From positions 12,501 to 76,500 of the forward strand of contig JAJGOT010000346.1 of NCBI GenBank assembly GCA_022457155.1: a stretch of DNA of 64,000 bases, written 5' to 3'. This document shows positions 54,295 through 64,000 of the stretch, in pieces (within the stretch, counting starts at the first letter, position 1; every line of letters starts with the position of its first letter). This stretch comes from Cladopsammia gracilis (Eukaryota; Cnidaria; Anthozoa; Scleractinia; Dendrophylliidae). Both the position numbers and the translations under genes were made by a program. The notes beneath the pieces were generated by a model that was not told the DNA's origin, searched no databases, and saw nothing but the letters and a program-made list of their open reading frames with translations.

Positions 54295-55397
54295 TAGCCA
54301 AAAATTTTATAAAGGTGTAAGTGTATATATTTTCTGGTGAATGGTTTTTCAAAACCTAATTCGACGATGAGGCGAATTGGTAAAATGTTCTATAATAGTA
54401 GAACATTCTCGGTTAGTGTAGATGATAGAGAGAGATGAGTTCCAAACGAGAATATGATCGCGAAAACAAAATGGTCGGTACGTGACTCTGTGACTGGGGG
54501 AAAGGGGCGCCCTCTTTCCGCAAGGACTCCGTTTTACTTAATTCGCATGCGTTTCAATAATTTAAATAATCTAGCAGCCTTGAACGGGTTAGTCGGAACG
54601 ATGTTACACTGTGTAATGTGCATCGTCTCACAACGGCTTTATCTACTAGGTTGCAGCTGCATAAAGAGGGAGTGTTACACTCAGTAGACAATGTTTTTAA
54701 TTTTTTATGCCACTTGTCTCGCGATTTTTCCTTGCAAGGTACGTTATACGAAACAACAACGCGAGAAGGATCACTCTAAACTACCCCTTCGATTGCATGT
54801 TATTGGCTTGGCTTGGCTTGGCTTTGTCGGTGAACAAAGATTTTGGGAAGGGGAAAGTCCAGGTCTGCACCAAGCACGCTGATGACTAACGAAGCCTATG
54901 CGGGAGAGACAGAAGCTGCCTGCAGATCAAGGTCTGGTCTGTTGTCAGGTGCTAGTGCTCTCTCCTCCGCAGATTGAGACTTCTTGGGTATATCGGGGAT
55001 AGGGAAGATTGGGGAGAGGAAAATATAAAGCGCACGGGACGCTTTTGTGGGTCATGGTTCTTGGCCACTGTTCTCTTCTCGATGCTGTTACTTCTGCTAT
55101 CCTCAAAGGAAGAGATTGCCTGACGGACTGTGCTCTACCTGACGGTGAGGTGAGGAACTTTTGATAGAGTCCTTGTAACGTTTCTGCGGCGCCCCTCTGT
55201 CGCGGTGGCCAGTGGACAACTCGCTGTGGAGCTGAGACTTGCGTAGGTAATCCAATACCACATACACAAAGTACTAACTGATCACGGGCCGCTGAAAGAA
55301 ACCTGGTAACTATTGCAGGAGCACAATGGTCAACGACCTCGACCCAGGGCTTTCTCCGTTTTCAAAATGGCGGGCGTCGGAAAAGAATGAATGAATA
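54295..55397. other. Intergenic interval and 5' region of the decarboxylase gene
   Basis: A decayed TGTTACACT-type MITE may lie at 54602-54682. No TATA box is evident. Short upstream ATGs at 55387 and 55391 precede the chosen start. Confidence 0.4.
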
Positions 55398-55566
55398 ATG
55401 TCGGGAAAAACTGCAAGTGCAGCCCTGAAAGCAGCCATTTCTGATGGCATTTTAGGCCCTCCTTCCCTTATTTATGAGCCAGGATGTCCACAACATGCTG
55501 CTGTTTTTTATGATCTCAATGAATTTGAGGCTGGACTCGACAAAGCAAAGGAAGCTTTTGGAAAAG
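55398..55566 (+). CDS. Decarboxylase exon 1
   Basis: It runs from ATG at 55398 to GGAAAAG/GTAGCG and encodes 56 residues plus one base. The start is not strongly fixed, because two out-of-frame ATGs lie just upstream. Confidence 0.75.
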
Positions 55567-58500
55567 GTAGCGGTGAAATTTAGCTAAAATATTAAGAGCT
55601 AAAGTTAATAAGCTTAATTACCTTACATGTTCACATCGCTGCCTGTGCGCTTGTCGTTCTGATTGCATGGGATCTAATTTATACATTCATAATTTTATCA
55701 GCTAAAAAAAGGCTAAATTGGATAACTTCTAAACAATGGTCCATTCCATTTTATATCTGCACTCCCCCTATTGAGGTATTCACTCAACATCCCCCCCCCC
55801 CTAAGAAAAAACAAAGATCAAAGTGCCAACAGAACACCCCCCTTAGATATATCAGATTTTTCTGTTACCCCCATGGGAAATTTTTGAAGATCAAAGGATG
55901 CCGACGCAAGTAAACTCCCCCCCCCTCCCCCCAAGATTTCCTTTTACCTCAATAGGGGGGGTGCGGATATTAAATGGAATGGCCCAATGAAATCAACGTT
56001 GTCCCCAGGATTTTATGTACTCAAGAACAGATCACGTTACCCTTAAAATTTCCAAATACTGATGGAAGGTCATTTGAAATTCCGATGGGGAGGGGGTCTC
56101 TAAAGCCAAACTTTAAGAAGAATCAAAAGACTCAATGTGGTGTCAGGATAGGACCTGACAGATGTTATCTACAGTTGCCAAAAAAGCTAATTTTCTGCCT
56201 TCAAGATTCCTTTAACTGGAAGCTATATAACTTTATTTTCAGAACTGTGTCATGAGTAAAAAAATATTCAGTTATGGACGATAGTACAGTCGGTAGCTGA
56301 TAGAGGATGGCACAATTGAAAAAGTGAATCACAACAGTGTCTGACAACTTGCTGATTCCTTTGGCAAAAATGTTCTATGGTTCTTATTCCAGCTGTTGCA
56401 GTGATTTTTCTTCTCAGTTTTACCAGATCTCTAGTGTAGGTCTAACCATTTACAGATGTCATAGCAAAGGCAGCACCTTCTCCTCAGTATTTTAACCCTT
56501 TCACTCCCAGAGTCAATTATGGAGACATGTAGTGTAGTTCTAACTTTTAATTCTGTGGACGAAAACCTATGTTGTGACCATTCAAATGAAACGACCCATG
56601 ACCTCCCACTCTACAGATCACTGGTGTTCTACCAATTTAGCTAACCAGGCAGCCAAACAGAGATTCGTGCACTTGTACTTACTGACGATAACTTGCGTCC
56701 ACTTTGATCAACCCCACAGGGGAGGGAGGCACGTACGTATTCTCTTTGTATAAATAATCTATATTAGTGCATGTACAATGTATGTGCTGCTGTGAAGGAC
56801 ATGGTTTTCAAATGGTTTAGTCGGGGATAGGGTAAAGAAATCAGAGAGCATTGGTCTAGAATATAATAGGGTATCACTTAGTAGTAGTAGTTTGATATAA
56901 GGGTCATTATAAAATGCTGAAGGAAATGCGCACGCTATGATTGGTTAAGGTGATTCCTCAGAAATAAAAGTTGTCGAACGATTTTTTTTAAATTTTCCCT
57001 AACAGCTCCCTACCATAAGTTGTTTCGAAAAATTCAATAAAAAAGATAGGTCACCGTGCTCGGTAAAGAGATATGATGGACCAATGTTGCCCCATTTATG
57101 CCTATAGCAATACCGATCACGCACGTCATTATTTGATCGGTTCATGTTTCTTTTCCCGGTAACCCGTGAAAGCAAAGTTTACAATTCTTTAAAAAAAACT
57201 TGATAGGTTAAAGTCTCCACCATATGGGAACACTTTAAAATAAAATTTATGAAAAAGTCACACAACTTCAAATGACACGTACTCAAAACGTTCCTCGCGT
57301 CCATGTTTTCAAGGTCAACAATTTGCTCCCACGAGTAACTGATTTGAGAACGTTTTTAGCGATATCTTTTTTTCTTATCGAGGAATATTTTTTTAACTTT
57401 GTTAACTTAAAAAGCATTAATTTAACATCAAAATGATGCAATAAAAAATATAGGTCACCATGCTCGTTAGAGAGAAAAAGACAGTCGTATTTTCTAACGA
57501 GCTTGCGGGCCTTTGATAAAAAAACATTCCATCCTCCGAAATGTGCGCGCGCTCATTTTGCTCAACCGCGCACGCTCATTGCTTATAAATTATGGTAATT
57601 CTCCTTTTGAAAAATACTCGTAAGAAAATTAAATTTCCAGCTGCGTGTTTTAAAAACCGTTCACTAAAAAGAGTGTTGTTATCAACTGGCTGCCATGAAA
57701 GGACTATTACGTGTTATGCGCAGTACAGGATGCGCAGTGCAATATAGCCTGTTCCAGGCTCCGAGATAGTGGGGAACGCGCGAAGTAAAAAAAGGTGGGA
57801 AAAATCGCGGGGGAACTGGGAGAGAGAGGTCGGCGGAGCCTGTAAACATTTCTTTACCGACGCTCTTCCGCCCACTTTTGGCAAGTTTTGCGATAATCCA
57901 GTTTTCTGTCGTCAAAATGTCAAAATGTCAATAAACAGAAATAGTTCTCGGATTTCTCGCGCGAGTATTTCGCGCAAAAGCCCGAACAAGAACGCGAGGA
58001 AATCCGCATGTATTGCAAGACGCTTACACCGACGAAAATACTGTCCTTGAATCTCGAAGTCCACCTTTTAAAGTGCTGCAGATTTTGTAGGAGAAACGTA
58101 GCATGTAGAGAAACCAAGGTGCCATGAGTTTCTTTGTTCAGTGTAGCGAGAAATAAGGAATTGCTGGCGTTTTCTAGAACCGAGATGCTGGAGATTCAAA
58201 TATTTCAAACCGGATGGCAATGGAGGTACTGCCTAGCTCCGAGAAACACGTCAACTTAAGCGCAGAATAAACTCTGAGGAACTAAAACCAATTGAAAGAT
58301 ACCAATTGTGACTATCGCATAAGACTTGGAGCTTAGACTCTTTTATCCGTGATGAAGAAACACTATCTCGCAAGTTATGCTAACCGCAGACTTGCGCTCA
58401 CATTAAATCACGGACTGAGAAATGAACTGATCCTAAGCATATCTTTATTTCGATCGAAAAGGAAAAATATCCCAGGCACGTACTTGGGATAGACTTATTC

Positions 58501-61500
58501 TAAAGCTGGGCTAAAATGCTTTTAGCGACGAGCAGGATATGTGTTAGGCCTGTCACCTTTTATAAAAACCGAGCTTTTTCAGTTGTTCGACTTGATCTCG
58601 CATCACTGAAACCAATGGAGAAACGACTATTACCGTCGATTTCTCTACCAAACCTGCTTTTGCTAGGCGTAGAAAGACCTGAAATATCAAGCTTTTCCCG
58701 AAACCGGTCGGCAGAATCGCGAAGACATCTTTACCACGCGCGAAGTTTACAAGGCATTCTTGTTGCCCTTTCCTGAGCGCTTCAAAATTAGGAAAATCGC
58801 GCAGGCATTCCTCCAAAATATTACATCAGACAAATGACTTTGATTCCTTTTCATCACGCGCGAGGATCACGTACGCCATCGTTACGATTGACAAGAATAA
58901 TGTGCATAGCGAGGTGTTGACATTACCTGTCAAAACGGACCAATCAGAGGGTATACCAGGAGCTGGTATACCGGAAAAAGCTTTTTAAAGAAATGTTTAC
59001 AGGCTCCGCCGACCGCCCTCACCCCAGTTCCCCCGCGATTTTTTCCTTTTTTTTACTTCGCGCGTTCCCCACTATCTCGGAGCCTGGAACAGGCTAAGTG
59101 CAATACTGAGGAATCACCTTAAACCGAGTTCACTATAACTTGATAAAGCATGCGCGTGACGTAAGGTTCATTATAACCGTATTTATTTTATAAAAGAAAT
59201 AAAAAAACTTGTTCCTCGTGCATTGTTGAGTTATATAAGCACTTGGGAATTTTTAAGAACACTCGAGAAGTGCGAGAAGCACTTGCCTTTGGCTCGTGCT
59301 TCTCTGCACTTCACTCGTGTTCTTAAAAATTCCCGCGTGCTTATATAACTCAATAATGCACACGGCGTGTTTTTTATTTCTTTAGTAAATTAATAGTGCA
59401 GAAACCAGCTCTTTCATTGTTTTCATTTTGACTTCCAGGTTTCCTTCATGCAGTTGCTATGAAAACAAACCCAGTTTCAGCTATGATGAAAATTGTACTG
59501 AACAAGGTAAGACAGGGCTACTGTTATTTTGTAATGGTGCGATTTCACACAATTGACCTCAAATCACAGCAAATATTTCTGCAAAAATCACACAAATTAA
59601 GCAAAAAATATTTAATTTTAAATGAGCAAAATGACTGGGAATTACAAGTTTCCTTTACCTTAATTTTTTTTTGACATTTTAAAGACTGAAAATCTTCCCT
59701 GTGGTTGAAACATATTGAATCACGTAATAAACTATGTGAATGAGTTCTGTACTTCATGTAATACTACATGAGCTATACAGCACCTAACTTTTGGGGCTGA
59801 TTTTTTACTGCTTTATACATGTATGCTGTAAAATACCATATTTTGTGGTGAAAAACATCTGGGAACAGAGAAAGTTACTATAAATTTGTTCCAGGCTTAA
59901 ATTAGTGTACAGAAATCACACAGTCTGTTGCATAACAGATCTCTTTTGCTGCATAGTCTGCCCTGAAAATGCGGCATGATTTTTATCAGAAAGCATGGTA
60001 AGGGAGCGAGGGTAGTCACTGGAACTACTTGTGGATGCACCATTGTATTCTTGAGTTGAAGGGCAGTAGTTTTGCGTGGTCTTGGCAGACTGTCAGAGTA
60101 GTTATGTTCCTTTTGTTATGTTTTCAGGGTCATGGTGTTGAATGTGCGTCTATTGGTGAAGTGATGCATGCTTTGGATGTTGGATTTGCTCCTGAGAAAA
60201 TAGTGTTTGACTCACCTGTCAAAACAATGCCTGAATTAAGTGTGTAATTTGATCTCCAATCAGTTACCTCAGTCTTTGAATTTACCTTGGGTTGCTTGTC
60301 ATGAATAAATTTACATTGCATTTTCCTTTGTAATTTTCATACTGTTTCACCTACCGTAAATCCTCTATTAACCCTTTGAATGCCAAGGACGTATATAGTT
60401 ATAATAATTTATACCTCCTAAAATGTGACACTCAGCTACCAAGGATGTATAAATTATAATATGTTTAATTCAGACAAGTAGAATCACTGAGAGTCTGGTA
60501 GCTTGAGATGGCTTGAATATAGGCAGCTGTCCAGATATATTCACTTTACCAATTTTTGTTTTTGTTTGGAAATTGTGGAAAATGTGCACACAAGCATAGT
60601 CTTAGAATCAATGAAAATGATTGGTACGAGCCCAGCGATTTTGAAGAGTCTTTGCAACATTAAAAATTCAAAATGGTAGTTGGTTGCCTGGGTGATACCT
60701 GGCTTGACATTCAAGGGGTTATAAGTTTCCCCCTCCCAAATACCCTAAGGCTTATGTCCAGAAATGCACGTAACTCGGACCTTCGGCACTTCATATAGCA
60801 CACAATTATTTGTCATTTCCATATGACTTCATGTTTGACAGAATTGCTTGTGTTTAGGTGAGAATTAGGTCTAGGGGACACTTCATGATGTCTGTCATAA
60901 AGAGCATGAATCTCATTAGCGTGCATTTCTGGACATACCTCCCCAAATAAGCCCCCCACCTCCCGTTGGAGCAATAAATTTATTAACCCCCTTCTTTTTA
61001 AGTCCCCACCCTCCCCACTCCCCCTTTCCCTTCACAACCAAAACAATAAACAACAGACTGTACAAGTCATGTGTTACCTGAACATTTTTACTGTACTAAT
61101 CAGGGCACAAATTCACATACAGTTCTCGCGAGCTTTGAGGATAATAATACTGGCACTTGTACTAAAATATAATCCTACATGTACTTACACTGTAATCATG
61201 AATGTATAACACTTCATTGATCAATCAAGATATGCTTTATGGATGTTTATCTATTTTTATTCACTAGTGAGAACTTATTGAAATTTGTTAAATACGAAAA
61301 ACGTGAGTGGCAAACTACTGTCATTTCCCTTTATTATAATCAGTTGCCCCATCCACCCCCCCCCCCCCCCAAAAAAAAAAAGCACTTGAAATAAATAAGC
61401 CCTCATGCATGTGGCTTAATAGAGAATTTACAGTATTTGCAAAAAACATTGACACGCAAAAATATTATTATATTAAGGAGTTTATTAGTTTGTATTTATT

Positions 61501-63027
61501 TCTTCTTTTTTGACAGTATAATTATGTCACCTTTTTACACTGCTTTAGAGTTTGTCTTGGAGAAAGGAATTTTCATAAATGCAGACAATTATCAAGAACT
61601 GGAGGTTATAACAGAAATGATGAGTGTTCATGGGCAAGTATAAAATTATATGCTAAATTATGTTTACAGGGTTTATGAACAGATTTTTATCCTTGTTAAA
61701 TATTATCTCTTGATTGAACAAGAGTATTATTTTAATGACAAGTATCTTTTCTCTGATAAACACAGGCGCACAAAGTCAAAAGTAGGACTCAGATTAAATC
61801 CACTTATCGGCGCTGGTGACATTCAAGCTCTGAGGTGTGTGTATACAGAGATGTAAATAATAGGCAGAAGGCGGAAAACATAACTGCCTGAAGACTGAGT
61901 TTTCTTGATTTTTTCCGCCTGGAAAACTGTCTGCTGAACTCTTTCTCTCTTTTTTTAACAAAATTTTCCGCCCATGCTGAACAAAAATAATTCCACCTGG
62001 TGGAGATCTTTAGTACATCCCTGATATACATGTAACTCCCTTGGGTTACATGTATATGTGGGTCGGGAGGTGGAAAGTGTTATTTTTTTTTTTGAGCGAT
62101 GAAAATTAGAAGCAAATTAATGAAACTATGATTTAAAGTGGCAATGTCACTTTGAAAAGCCAGAACCACATTTGTATCATTGGAAACCTGAAAATAATTA
62201 TGGTAACTATTAAGTACTTTACCAGTGCAGGGAAGCTATTATAATTATTGTATTGTCGCTGCCTGCTGCTTTATGGCAAGGGATGAAATGGATAATTTGC
62301 AACTTGAAAATTTTTTCAATTTTTTTGCACACTTCTGTACCCCAGGCTATGGGTCGAGGTATTCAGAATGTAAATGTGTTGTGGATGTGCAAATCAAGTA
62401 AACAAAGACACATCATAAGTATCTGTTACATCTTGGCATAATTTTCTTTTTGGTTTTATTTACAGTGTATGCACTCCAGATTCAAAGTTTGGTGTACAGG
62501 TGAGCTACTGCATGTTATTAAATATGAAATTATTATAAATATTGTTATTTATAGAATCCAGCTTTGTACTTCTAAAAAGTAAAAAACATAACTTTTTAGC
62601 TCAAGTATTAATTTGTAGTCAAAATATCCCATTGACTCCTAGAGTTTCAGCGAAAAATGGTAGTTTAATTGAAGCCACTATGCAATTTTTTGATTATGTC
62701 TAGACAAATTTTTTATTGCAATAGACCATTCATATATATGTCAGCAGCTGTTGATCGAGCAGTATTTTCTTTCCAAATGTTTTAATTGCATCATGTGGCG
62801 CATGAGGCCCCACTTTCTTGTGTTGATGTTTGTTTTTTCATATACATGTATTTTTCTCAATTATTTTTTTTAACTGACAGCTTAGGGGAATCATGAAGAA
62901 ACAATTATTGTGCATCTTTCATTCTTCTTTGTTTTAATAGCTAACAGAAGCATCAAAGGAAGAATTAATCAGTTGGTATGTGGAGCGACCTTGGTTGACA
63001 GGAGTCCATGTACACATTGGGAGTCAG
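55398..63027 (+). CDS. PLP-dependent Orn/DAP/Arg decarboxylase family protein, diaminopimelate-decarboxylase-like (5' seven exons; continues past the window)
   Basis: Exons 55398-55566, 59439-59506, 60128-60241, 61551-61633, 61766-61834, 62466-62499 and 62941-63027 join in phase to give 208 residues. After YEPGCPQHAAVFYDLNEFEA comes FLHAVAMKTNP (58-68). Its K65 is the expected Schiff-base lysine of the fold-III decarboxylases (canonical A.KANP). Then follow GVECASIGEVMHALDVGF, IVFDSPVKTMPELS, INADNYQEL, KVGLRLNPLIGAG and GVHVHIGSQ (200-208). HIGSQ is typical of diaminopimelate decarboxylases (DapDC), whereas ornithine decarboxylases differ there. DapDC makes L-lysine from meso-diaminopimelate, a pathway animals normally lack, so substrate and origin are open. 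The C-terminal beta-barrel half, with the catalytic Cys and the dimer-interface residues, lies outside the window. The animal-type introns and MITEs argue against bacterial contamination. Confidence 0.88.
55738..55984. mobile_element. MITE in decarboxylase intron 1
   Basis: 'ggtccattccattttatatc' and 'tattaaatggaatggccc' are inverse termini. Subterminal 'actccccctattgaggta' and 'tacctcaatagggggg' also match. Confidence 0.8.
55985..56944. other. Intron 1 sequence, with piggyBac-like terminus
   Basis: TTAACCCTTTCACTCCCA at 56492-56509 resembles the start of piggyBac-type MITEs (TTAA then CCCTTT). The other end is not identified. No exon is recognised. Confidence 0.35.
57745..59096. mobile_element. 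Mutator-like (Pack-MULE-type) element carrying a RecQ helicase fragment
   Basis: A 9-bp duplication AGTGCAATA lies at 57736-57744 and 59097-59105. TIRs of about 112 bp (TAGCCTGTTCCAGGCTCCGA...) match with few gaps. The 1352-bp element encodes no transposase but contains the minus-strand RecQ fragment. 9-bp duplications and long TIRs are the diagnostic features of Mutator-like elements. Confidence 0.85.
58553..58816 (-). pseudogene. RecQ-type DNA helicase N-terminal fragment
   Basis: The minus-strand frame reads FPNFEALRKGQQECLVNFAR (Q-motif region), then GKDVFAILPTGFGKSLIFQV, the Walker A box of RecQ helicases. It continues through STVIVVSPLVSVMRDQVEQL (motif Ia region) to KKLGFYKR and a stop. 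About 87 residues remain, so motifs II-VI (DEAH and the rest) are absent and it cannot be an active helicase. An in-frame TGA lies just upstream and no ATG begins the frame, so it is not an independent gene. The conserved residues are intact, which suggests a recent capture. It lies entirely between the TIRs of the Mutator-like element, antisense to the host decarboxylase gene. Confidence 0.8.
59191..59384. mobile_element. Palindromic MITE in intron 1
   Basis: 'taaaagaaataaaaaaactt' to 'gaatttttaagaacactcg' is mirrored by its inverse. The loop is about 30 bp. The right end lies about 55 bp from the exon 2 acceptor. Confidence 0.8.
59439..59506 (+). CDS. Decarboxylase exon 2 (Schiff-base lysine)
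   Basis: The acceptor TTGACTTCCAG ends at 59438. The exon encodes FLHAVAMKTNPVSAMMKIVL and NK, and the donor is AACAAG/GTAAGA. Confidence 0.9.
60128..60241 (+). CDS. Decarboxylase exon 3
   Basis: The acceptor ATGTTTTCAG ends at 60127. The exon encodes GHGVECASIGEVMHALDVGF to KTMPELS. The donor is read as AAGT/GTGTAA, which keeps phase 0 into exon 4. Confidence 0.85.
60242..61550. other. Decarboxylase intron 3
   Basis: A possible MITE with 'aaccctttgaatgccaagg' and 'cttgacattcaaggggtt' ends spans about 60368-60722. A poly-C/poly-A stretch is at about 61356-61382. No other exon is seen. Confidence 0.45.
61551..61633 (+). CDS. Decarboxylase exon 4
   Basis: The acceptor CTGCTTTAGAG ends at 61550. 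The exon encodes FVLEKGIFINADNYQELEVI to MMSVH plus two bases. The phase into exon 5 requires a GC donor (GG/GCAAGT). Confidence 0.8.
61766..61834 (+). CDS. Decarboxylase exon 5
   Basis: The acceptor ATAAACACAG ends at 61765. The exon encodes (G)RTKSKVGLRLNPLIGAGDIQ and AL plus two bases. The donor is CTGAG/GTGTGT. Confidence 0.85.
62466..62499 (+). CDS. Decarboxylase exon 6 (34-bp microexon)
   Basis: The acceptor TTTTATTTACAG ends at 62465. The exon encodes (S)VCTPDSKFGVQ. 'SKFG' is a conserved DapDC-family element. The donor is CAG/GTGAGC. Confidence 0.85.
62941..63027 (+). CDS. Decarboxylase exon 7
   Basis: The acceptor TGTTTTAATAG ends at 62940. The exon encodes LTEASKEELISWYVERPWLT and GVHVHIGSQ. 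The donor is CAG/GTAGCT. Confidence 0.88.
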
Positions 63028-63035
63028 GTAGCTAA

Positions 63036-64000
63036 GTAAGATATCAACCTCATCCCCAAGGAGAAGGGAAGTTCCAAACCCTGGGACATATAGCTACAGT
63101 AGATATCAACCTCATCCCAGGGAGAAGAGAAGTTTCAAACCCTGGGACATAGCTACAGTAGATATCAACCTCATCCCCAGGGAGAAGGGAAGTTCCAAAC
63201 CCTGGGACATAGCTACAGTAGATATCAACCTCATCCCCAGGGAGAAGGGAAGTTCCAAACCCTGGGACATACATGTACAGTAGCTACAGTAGATATCAAT
63301 CATCCCCAGGGAGAAGGGAAGTTCCAAACCCTGGGACATAGCTACAGTAGATATCAACCTTATCCCCAGGGAGAAGGGAAGTTCCAAACCCTGGGACATG
63401 GCTACAGTAGATATCAACCTCATCCCCAGGGAGAAGGGCAGTTCCAAACCCTGAGACATATAGCTACAGTAGATATCAACCTCATCCCCAGAGAGAAGGG
63501 AAGTTCCAAACCCTGGGACATATAGCTACAGTAGATATCAACCTCATCACCAGGGAGAAGGGAAGTTCCAAACCCTGGGACATATAGCTACAGTAGATAT
63601 CAACCTCATCCCAGGGAGAAGGGCAGTTCCAAACCCTGGGACATATAGCTACAGTAGATATCAACCTCATCCCCAGGGAGAAGGGCAGTTCCAAACCCTG
63701 GGACATATAGCTACAGTAGATATCAACCTCATCCCCAGAGAGAAGGGCAGTTCCAAACCCTGGGACATATAGCTACAGTAGATATCAACCTCATCCCCAG
63801 GGAGAAGGGCAGTTCCAAACCCTGGGACATATAGCTACAGTAGATATCAACCTCATCCCCAGGGAGAAGGGAAGTTCAAACCCTGGGACATAGCTACAGT
63901 AGATATCAACCTCATCCCCAGGGAGAAGGGCAGTTCCAAACCCTGGGACATAGCTACAGTAGATATCAACCTCATCCCCAGAGAGAAGGGCAGTTCCAAA
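63036..64000. repeat. 60-bp minisatellite at the start of decarboxylase intron 7
   Basis: About 16 copies of a 58-62 bp unit (agctacagtagatatcaacc, tcatccccagggagaagggm, agttccaaaccctgggacat) run to the window end. Variation is mostly single-base (gaaggga/gaagggc) plus an optional AT. The unit is a multiple of three in many copies, so long open frames on the minus strand are artefacts. The array starts about 9 bp after the exon 7 donor. Confidence 0.92.

Larger units (their letters stand above)
56945..59122. mobile_element. TTAA-flanked element hosting the Mutator-like insertion
   Basis: TTAAGGTGATTCCTCAG at 56945 and its inverse ending at 59122 form the ends, flanked by TTAA. Removing the nested 57745-59096 insertion leaves about 820 bp. 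The ends resemble those at 3553-5334 and 16122-16786. Confidence 0.7.

Noticed and set aside
57769..58050. 93-codon basic frame at the left end of the Mutator-like element
   Set aside because: It lies mostly in the terminal inverted repeat, so it is a by-product of TIR sequence.
63050..63706. Long minus-strand open frames with repeating SQGLELPFSLG-type peptides
   Set aside because: They arise because the minisatellite unit is close to a multiple of three bases; they are not protein genes.
63036..64000. CRISPR-like array
   Set aside because: Units are contiguous with no unique spacers, the genome is eukaryotic and there are no cas genes.

Overview
The window is nuclear DNA of an animal, most likely an anthozoan cnidarian such as a stony coral or a close relative. 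The evidence is spliced genes with GT-AG introns, an intronless rhodopsin-type receptor, metazoan AATAAA signals, an AT-rich background and a very dense load of short DNA transposons. The species cannot be fixed from the sequence alone.

Layout. 1-3.3 kb: two hAT transposase remnants flank a duplicated tRNA-Gly(GCC) unit. One tRNA copy is intact and the other is split by a small inserted element. 3.5-25 kb: mostly repeats. These include large foldback elements (3553-5334, 8768-9934, 16122-16786), three copies of an approximately 1.1 kb repeat (R1), a tandemly duplicated exon-like block, LINE 3' ends, and one small ATG-started, TATA-promoted ORF (6511-6948, minus). 25.3-26.2 kb: an intact intronless class A GPCR on the minus strand. 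27.9-28.3 kb: a second small ORF that shares a GTPWEDA motif with the 6.5 kb ORF. 31.3-38.7 kb: a PIF/Harbinger-like element carrying a Myb/SANT-like ORF, a probable single-exon gene with CCAAT, TATA and poly(A) signals (34788-35237), and a long-TIR element carrying a gene fragment. 39-47 kb: repeats, including a Penelope-like retroelement tail with a hammerhead-like motif.

47.1-53.8 kb holds a complete five-exon gene on the plus strand. It joins in frame to 452 residues and encodes a monocarboxylate-transporter (SLC16-like) MFS protein. Its introns are full of MITEs. From 55.4 kb to beyond the window end lies the 5' part (seven exons, 208 residues) of a PLP-dependent decarboxylase of the Orn/DAP/Arg family. 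Its HIGSQ motif points to a diaminopimelate-decarboxylase-like subgroup, which is unusual in an animal. One intron appears to be GC-AG. Intron 1 holds a Mutator-like element with a 9-bp target duplication that carries a RecQ helicase fragment. The intron after exon 7 begins a 60-bp minisatellite that runs off the window.

The clearest theme is gene-fragment carriage by short TIR transposons (Myb/SANT, RecQ, a G2E3-like N-terminus). A second theme is a group of TTAA-flanked foldback elements that share the end TTAAGGTGNNTCC. The transporter and the decarboxylase are neighbours on one strand, but nothing in the sequence shows that they work together.
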